Origin: Lachnoclostridium sp. UBA7482
GTDB lineage: Bacteria; Bacillota; Clostridia; Lachnospirales; Lachnospiraceae
Length of the DNA: 14,108 nucleotides
Direction: 5' to 3'
NCBI GenBank assembly: GCA_002479645.1
Contig: DLOO01000044.1
Coordinates: 12,210-26,317 of the forward strand
Shown here: piece after piece, positions 12,860 through 14,108 of the stretch
Layout: every line of letters begins with the position of its first letter
Position numbering within the stretch: position 1 is the stretch's first letter
Made by a program: the position numbers and the translations under genes
Notes under the pieces: generated by a model
The model's input: the letters and a program-made list of their open reading frames with translations, nothing else
Database searches by the model: none
Told to the model about the DNA's origin: nothing

Positions 12860-12880
12860 ACTGTCTCAATTTGAGACAGT
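12860..12880. repeat. Palindrome copy 10 (centre T, 12870)
   Basis: Identical to copies 4 and 5. It is the last copy seen; none follows in the remaining 1.2 kb. Confidence 0.92.
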
Positions 12881-12884
12881 AGGT

Positions 12885-12945
12885 AAAGGACAACTGTTTT
12901 GTACTATCGAGAACGAGAGTACAGTGCGGGAGTCCTTTTCTTTTT
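12885..12945 (+). promoter_or_regulatory. Structured leader B, terminator-like, before the gene at 12994
   Basis: Outer stem AAAGGAC (12885-12891) with GTCCTTT (12932-12938). The inner stem GTACTATCG (12901-12909) with CGAGAGTAC (12914-12922) has one mismatch and a new tetraloop AGAA, so the helix is kept although several bases differ from leader A. A T-rich tail follows. The start codon is 48 bp beyond it. Confidence 0.75.
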
Positions 12946-12993
12946 GGCAAATTTTTTGGTGGAGAAATCGGACTTTCAAAAGGAGAAGTACAA

Positions 12994-13668
12994 GTGAAAA
13001 ACACAAATAAAAAGAGGGTGTATAAATCAATTGGTCTGTGGTATCTTAACGGGACGAGCCTATTAGGTTGTTGTGAACTGATTTTTTGCAGGATGCATTC
13101 TATATTTGCATACAAAAATGTTACCTTGCAGAATATACTTATTTTATTTTTTTTTCTTGCAATGTTTGGCGTTACAAGTAGTATGGAAATCTATTTGATG
13201 GCTACTACTCAATTTTCCAACAAAGAAGTCTTTTCTAAAACGATAGAATCTTCTGGCGACAGTCTGGGGAAGGATCACGAGAAGATCGTAGAAATCGTAA
13301 GTAATGTCAATGGAGAGATAGACGAACAAAAGTCGCTTCGGCGTAACAATGCCGGAAGCAAAATCGAAAAGCTTGACCAGGATGTGCAAAATGCTGTTCG
13401 TGAGTTTGCGGATTTGAAAGAAACGGTTTCAAAATTGCAGGAACAAATACAGGAATTTCAACAGAAAAACATGCAACTTCAGGCAGAGAATAAAAAACTA
13501 AATAGTCAGCTGCAGTCACGAACTGCCTTGCGTATGCTAAGGGGAGCTTTTTCGCCCAACTATGTCGCAGAGGTTCTGCAGATGGATCTGGAAAAGGTGC
13601 AGGCTCTTGCGGAGCAGGAAGAGGAACCTATCAAAATGTCTGGCTTGACTGTCCGGGTAAGGCGGTAG
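12994..13668 (+). CDS. Membrane coiled-coil protein with an Rpn-derived C-terminus
   Basis: This 224-aa protein starts with GTG, chosen because AAAGGAG lies 8 nt upstream. A basic N-terminus is followed by one clear transmembrane helix (about 47-69), a long coiled coil (about 115-172: KLQEQIQEFQQKNMQLQAEN), then a C-terminal domain (RTALRMLRGAFSPNYVAEVL, then QMDLEKVQALAEQEEEP) that matches the end of the Rpn protein encoded at 6758. The nuclease core is absent. At DNA level 13564-13628 matches 7556-7620 with four differences in 65 bp, so the tail was acquired recently. The final KMSGLTVRVRR diverges from Rpn. It could be a membrane-bound partner or decoy of Rpn (inference). Confidence 0.75.
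   Translation: MKNTNKKRVYKSIGLWYLNGTSLLGCCELIFCRMHSIFAYKNVTLQNILILFFFLAMFGVTSSMEIYLMATTQFSNKEVFSKTIESSGDSLGKDHEKIVEIVSNVNGEIDEQKSLRRNNAGSKIEKLDQDVQNAVREFADLKETVSKLQEQIQEFQQKNMQLQAENKKLNSQLQSRTALRMLRGAFSPNYVAEVLQMDLEKVQALAEQEEEPIKMSGLTVRVRR
13564..13628 (+). repeat. Duplicate of the Rpn gene tail (7556-7620)
   Basis: 65 bp with four substitutions relative to 7556-7620, in the same reading frame. In the Rpn locus this tail lies before the duplicated leader segment; here it lies after it, so the two duplicated segments are in swapped order. Confidence 0.93.
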
Positions 13669-13685
13669 GCTGTATGAAAAGTATG

Positions 13686-13714
13686 TTGTAAAGCATGGGG
13701 AAATGTGCTATATT
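13686..13714 (+). promoter_or_regulatory. Promoter of the type I toxin mRNA
   Basis: TTGTAA (13686-13691), 17 bp, TATATT (13709-13714). The transcript should begin near 13721, just before the 5' arm of the long inverted repeat. Confidence 0.65.
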
Positions 13715-13722
13715 ATCCACAT

Positions 13723-13758
13723 GGGAAAACCATAGAGCAAAAGGCGGCTTTACCCTCC
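13723..13758 (+). repeat. 5' arm of a long inverted repeat (partner 13960-13990)
   Basis: GGGAAAACCATAGA and GCGGCTTTACCCTCC can pair with 13960-13990 over two blocks of about 14 bp, interrupted by six to seven extra bases in the 5' arm. Both mismatched positions are G-U in RNA. In the toxin mRNA this would join 5' and 3' ends, and it also means the antisense RNA starts with nearly the same sequence as the toxin mRNA. Confidence 0.85.
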
Positions 13759-13804
13759 TGTTTTCGGAGGGCTTTCAAACCCTCCAGACGAAAGAAAGGA
13801 GGGG
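13753..13804 (+). promoter_or_regulatory. Toxin leader with alternating anti-SD elements
   Basis: CCCTCC (13753-13758), GGAGGG (13766-13771), CCCTCC (13780-13785) and the ribosome site GGAGGGG (13798-13804) follow in turn. The first two form one hairpin and the last two form another that hides the ribosome site; other pairings are exclusive. This fits translation control of a type I toxin mRNA. Confidence 0.7.
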
Positions 13805-13810
13805 ATAACA

Positions 13811-13903
13811 ATGATTACATATCAGGATTTGTTTTTATTCTGTACGCTCATTGTTGCCCTTATTAGTCTGCTTTATCAGATTTTTAAGGACAAAAGAAAA
13901 TAG
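13811..13903 (+). CDS. Putative type I toxin, small hydrophobic holin-like peptide
   Basis: This 30-aa peptide starts MITYQDLFLFCTLIVALISL and ends with a basic tail KDKRK. It has one membrane helix and a charged end, the plan of the holin-like toxin family (Hol_Tox/TxpA-type), whose members depolarise the host membrane. The ribosome site GGAGGGG is 6 nt upstream and unusually strong, with leader hairpins that can cover it. A convergent promoter at 14004-14032 would produce an antisense RNA overlapping the 3' end of the frame and its 3' untranslated region. The family call rests on size, N-terminal pattern and context, not on an alignment. Confidence 0.82.
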   Translation: MITYQDLFLFCTLIVALISLLYQIFKDKRK

Positions 13904-13929
13904 CCGCTGCTACGCCAATAGCAACGGCT
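13902..13929 (-). terminator. Terminator of the antisense RNA
   Basis: Minus-strand hairpin AGCCGTTGCTA-TTGGCG-TAGCAGCGGCT followed by a U-rich run that overlaps the toxin stop codon region. On the plus strand the hairpin has no T tract, so it stops only the antisense RNA efficiently. Confidence 0.85.
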
Positions 13930-13959
13930 GACGCTGTAAAGCGTTAAGCAATGTTATTT

Positions 13960-13990
13960 GGGAGGGTAGAGCCGCTTCTGTGGTTTTCCC
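13960..13990 (-). repeat. 3' arm of the toxin locus inverted repeat
   Basis: GGGAGGGTAGAGCCGC (13960-13975) to CCC (13990) pairs with 13723-13758. On the minus strand it is the 5' end of the antisense RNA. Confidence 0.85.
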
Positions 13991-14003
13991 TTCTCTTATA
14001 CCT

Positions 14004-14032
14004 AATATAGCATACCGGAAAGAGGATTGCAA
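14004..14032 (-). promoter_or_regulatory. Promoter of the antisense RNA
   Basis: Minus strand TTGCAA (14027-14032), 17 bp, TATATT (14004-14009). The -10 is the same hexamer as in the toxin promoter and the sequence around it is alike (GCTATATTA), so the two promoters appear to be copies. Confidence 0.75.
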
Positions 14033-14086
14033 GAAGTTTTCGCTGGGAATATAAAGCGATGATAGCACGCCAAAACATCTTGCAAT
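14026..14086. repeat. Inverted repeat of 15-bp arms at the right edge
   Basis: ATTGCAAGAAGTTTT (14026-14040) and its near-complement at 14072-14086 (14 of 15 match) enclose 31 bp. A T run (14092-14097) follows. It may be a terminator for a gene outside the window or the end of a small inverted-repeat element. No gene is seen in 14033-14108. Confidence 0.6.
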
Positions 14087-14108
14087 TCATCTTTTTTCAT
14101 AAAGTTTC

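Larger units (their letters stand above)
12839..12947 (+). repeat. Duplicate of the 7649-7757 segment (palindrome plus leader)
   Basis: 109 bp match 7649-7757 with about six substitutions, all in the hairpin arms or loop region (12906-12926). The copy includes the non-coding ATGAATATGTAA, the palindrome and the leader. It continues into sequence shared with leader C, so the upstream region of the 12994 gene is a mosaic. Confidence 0.93.
13890..13998 (-). ncRNA. Antisense RNA antitoxin (RatA-like arrangement)
   Basis: A minus-strand promoter at 14004-14032 predicts a start near 13998. The transcript runs towards the toxin and ends at an 11-bp hairpin (13902-13912 with 13919-13929, one G-U) followed on the minus strand by ATTTTCTTTT, a good intrinsic terminator. 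The RNA of about 110 nt is complementary to the toxin mRNA 3' region and the last codons. It also carries CCCTCCC near its 5' end (minus strand of 13960-13966), which could pair with the toxin ribosome site. Ends are predicted, not measured. Confidence 0.75.

Noticed and set aside
3474..12880. Palindromes as intrinsic terminators or as a CRISPR array
   Set aside because: No T tract follows them, the central base leaves no proper loop, and the intervals are 51 to about 2000 bp with genes between, unlike CRISPR spacers.
3474..12880. Palindromes as the standard Bacillus-type parS
   Set aside because: The known parS is TGTTTCACGTGAAACA-like; only the outer TGT/ACA is shared. A parS role remains possible only as a different site class.
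12423..13115. Minus-strand 230-aa frame
   Set aside because: It runs across palindrome copy 10, leader B and the promoter at 12815 and has no domain; Ser/Phe-rich shadow of coiled-coil coding sequence.

Overview
The window looks like Clostridia DNA, most likely a gut Lachnospiraceae. The pointers are the moderate GC content, GGAGG-type ribosome sites almost everywhere, zinc-ribbon/membrane proteins of a type common in that family, and the combination of DUF5688, an ArdC-like protein, SSB, SpoVG-like and ParA/ParB genes that I associate with integrative elements of gut Clostridia. The assignment is inferred from gene content. No rRNA or species marker is present.

Layout. Positions 1-3472 look like host chromosome: the start of an L-ribulose-5-phosphate 4-epimerase gene (minus strand), a ZnuC-like ABC ATPase (minus), two membrane-anchored proteins of unknown function, each behind its own promoter (plus), and a NUDIX hydrolase (plus). 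At 3612-3653 lies a 42-nt piece that matches exactly the 3' part of a tRNA-Lys(CUU) gene (tRNA nucleotides 32-73, minus strand) with no 5' half. This is what one end of an element inserted into a tRNA 3' end leaves behind, and its orientation puts the element to the right. From 3745 to about 13.7 kb follows an accessory block, all on the plus strand: parA, a 662-aa ParB-like protein, an Rpn-family nuclease, a protein with two SpoVG domains, a 35-aa ORF coupled to a DUF5688 gene, ssb, a 44-aa ORF overlapping an ArdC-like antirestriction/zincin gene, and three genes of unknown function, two of which encode membrane coiled-coil proteins. The right end (13686-14032) holds what looks like a complete type I toxin-antitoxin locus: a 30-aa hydrophobic toxin and a convergent antisense RNA.

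The main unexplained structure is an odd-length perfect palindrome with the invariant 17-bp core TGTCTCAA-N-TTGAGACA, present ten times between 3.47 and 12.88 kb. Most copies sit directly after a stop codon and before the next gene, and two lie inside reading frames. The 1-bp centre and the missing T tracts argue for a site bound by a dimeric protein, perhaps the ParB-like protein encoded here or an element regulator. A second dispersed structure is a terminator-like leader RNA, found three times (7695, 11233, 12885), with compensatory base changes in its outer stem. It lies between a palindrome and a gene start with little room for a promoter after it, so it may act as an attenuator. Duplicated leader and gene-tail segments show that parts of the block have been reshuffled recently.

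How the genes may work together (inference): ParA and ParB-like would serve maintenance of the element, SSB and the ArdC-like protein would protect single-stranded or incoming DNA during transfer, the SpoVG-like protein may regulate RNA or DNA, and Rpn and the type I toxin would act in defence or stability.
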